Shown here: one piece after another, positions 62,423 to 64,000 of the stretch | Layout: the number at the start of each line of letters is the position of its first letter | How positions within the stretch are numbered: the first letter of the stretch is position 1 | DNA from: Theocolax elegans | Taxonomy: Eukaryota; Arthropoda; Insecta; Hymenoptera; Cerocephalidae | DNA: 64,000 nucleotides | Assembly: GCA_026168455.1 (NCBI GenBank) | Contig: CM047431.1 | Span: 61,834,910 to 61,898,909 of the forward strand | Direction: 5' to 3' | Notes under the pieces: model-generated | Seen by the model: only the letters and a program-made list of their open reading frames with translations | Told to the model about the DNA's origin: nothing | Databases searched by the model: none | Position numbers and translations under genes: made by a program

Positions 62423-62854
62423 GGGTGGGATCCGATTTATCGAAGGCTCATTCAAAATGTGTGCAATATTTCGAATTTTAAAAATTAGAATAACTTTTTT
62501 GTTATTTCGAACAGAGAAAATAGAATGATAATTATTCAAATTTTGAAAGTAATAAAATCGTCAGATATTTTGTATTAGGTGCAATATTTCGAATTCCAAA
62601 TAGTAGATAAATAATTTTCTACATTATTGTCTGTTATCAAGGTGTTAATAGGAAAATATTATAAAAGTTATTTCTCTACACTTCAAAGTTCGAATATTCG
62701 GAATAAATATATAAAAACTGAAGAATGCATTATTTTCGAAATAATGATATTTCTATTTTTCTTGATTCTAAGTAATAAAAATGCATTTATCATTTTTGAA
62801 ATTCGAAACAATGCACATTTTTTAAACAAGCTTTTGACAAATCGGACCCCACTC
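62423..62854. mobile_element. Foldback/MITE with exact 8-bp target duplication
   Basis: The terminal inverted repeat starts GGGTGGGATCCGATTT and ends AAATCGGACCCCACTC. AAATCAAC is directly duplicated outside (62415-62422 and 62855-62862). The arms extend about 90 bp inward, with TGTGCAATATTTCGAATTTT and its imperfect complement. An 8-bp duplication suits the hAT group, but the terminal bases are not the usual CA. No ORF of note is present. Confidence 0.75.
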
Positions 62855-62862
62855 AAATCAAC

Positions 62863-63786
62863 TAATTTTTAGCTAAATCTCGTTGGGAAATTAGCTAAAA
62901 CTTATACTTCATTTTAATACCTAACGTTTAACTTAATTTTAGTTTATTTTTGTTGAAGATTGCTTAAATATCTTTAACATGAAATATTAATAAAAACCTA
63001 AAGGATTGAAATATTTAAAAAAATAATATTTATTATCAATATAACATTATTTTTGCTAAAAATGAATGCATAACTGTAAAACTAAATAAGTTGTCTAAAT
63101 CCCTTACTTTATTATTGATAAAATGATATATTTTATAATAAGTTATCTAATCAAAAGATAATTTTTAATTAATTTTCGATGAAATTAGCTAATGTTTAAA
63201 CTAAAAAGTAGTGTTATAAGAATTTTTGTTATAAAAATTATCTTAAACATTATTGTTACTGTACAAAACATAAGGAAATTAACAATACGTATAATGTATT
63301 TTTATGTTTTTTATGTAAAATTAAACGTGAAAAAAGTGTAAAAATTCTAATGTTTTTTTAGCAATACGACGTTCAGGTTAATTTTTTCTCAAACAACGGA
63401 TATACGATCCATGTTTATCGTGTTATCACGGTAATTTTAATTAGGAATATCTTTTCGTGTGCAGGAATCGTTAATACAACATTTTTCTCAGCGCAGTATA
63501 ATTTATTAGCAACGTAATAAAATGAATCAGACGAATGGAAGAAAAAAGCAACACTTTTATCGCGTAATTTATGACACTTGGTCAACACAGTTAAAAACGA
63601 ACGATTTACTTTTTTGTTAGGTTAAACTGTTTATTTTTGTTAACGCGCGCGGATAACAAACGTACCGAGATTAACAAACTTTTTTTTCCACCATTGTAAC
63701 ATTTAGAAAAACGTGTATATATGTATATATTTCGAAATGAAGGGAGATGGGTGAAACCAATCGTGTTTTCTCGTTTGTACTTGCAG
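62863..63786. other. Non-coding DNA before the right-edge exon
   Basis: This AT-rich intronic or intergenic DNA has no exon seen. It ends in a good polypyrimidine tract and acceptor (TTTGTACTTGCAG) at 63786. Confidence 0.45.
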
Positions 63787-63944
63787 TTCAGCCCGAAGCA
63801 GTCGGAAAGGTGTTCTAAGGAACGATCGCGGTGTTATCGTTACAACCGCGCGGTGAAACAAGTAGACGTTTTAATCAAACAAATCGATGTAGAATTCGGG
63901 ATGGAAAGACAAGCCTCGGAACGATCAACCAATTACCACCCAAG
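63787..63944 (+). CDS. First coding exon of an unidentified plus-strand gene (partial)
   Basis: The exon is bounded by an acceptor (TTGCAG|TTCAGC) and a donor (CCAAG|GTAAGAATG). The best start is the ATG at 63901, opening MERQASERSTNYHPR. The exon leaves the frame in phase 2 and continues past the right edge. The preceding 114 nt are probably 5' UTR: they are CpG-rich and contain a start-stop ATGTAG at 63887-63892. The frame is also open upstream without an ATG inside the exon, so coding from an earlier exon cannot be excluded. I do not recognise the protein from 15 residues. Transcription may begin at the Inr/DPE promoter at 47.68 kb. Confidence 0.55.
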
Positions 63945-64000
63945 GTAAGAATGTCTCTCTTTAAATAACTCCCTGTCAATCTGTCCAAAACTATTTATCT

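Overview
This window looks like nuclear DNA of an insect. The protein-coding islands read as insect orthologues (an inward-rectifier potassium channel, OXLD1, CCDC137, BORCS5). The genes have introns with GT-AG splice sites. The background is strongly AT-rich, with short CpG-rich patches, many TA, GA and GT microsatellites and many small inverted-repeat transposons. AT-rich DNA with CpG-rich promoter patches fits a hymenopteran (bee, ant or wasp), but that is an inference from composition, not a phylogenetic result. All exon models are hand-built from reading frame and splice consensus.

Layout, left to right. At 3.0-4.4 kb (minus strand) is the 5' end of an unidentified gene that leaves the left edge. 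At 12.4-24.0 kb (minus) is a complete Kir channel gene with eight coding exons (623 aa). Its probable 5' UTR exon and CpG-rich promoter lie near 30.5 kb. At 30.7-34.2 kb is a tight cluster of three small housekeeping genes: OXLD1 (minus), CCDC137 (plus, head-to-head with OXLD1) and BORCS5 (minus, tail-to-tail with CCDC137, stops 122 bp apart). From 34.2 to 63.8 kb I see no convincing coding exon. A well-formed Inr+DPE core promoter at 47.68 kb (plus) and a first coding exon at 63.79-63.94 kb (plus) may be the two ends of a long first intron of a gene leaving the right edge.

The accessory content is mostly inverted-repeat DNA. I found a near-perfect hairpin with about 737-bp arms (43.63-45.28 kb), a TTAA-flanked foldback just upstream of the first Kir coding exon, and a foldback family whose arms recur three times around different cores. 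There are also two elements with exact 8-bp target duplications, two TA-flanked elements, a composite element with a nested insertion and an internal minisatellite, and a recent 694-bp tandem duplication (28-29.4 kb). The genes do not form one pathway: Kir sets membrane potential, OXLD1 is probably mitochondrial, CCDC137 nucleolar, and BORCS5 is part of the lysosome-positioning BORC complex. The best candidate for something undescribed is the 1.65-kb hairpin. Its arms carry mirrored exon-like segments and a mirrored 66-codon ORF, and it could act as a hairpin-RNA source.
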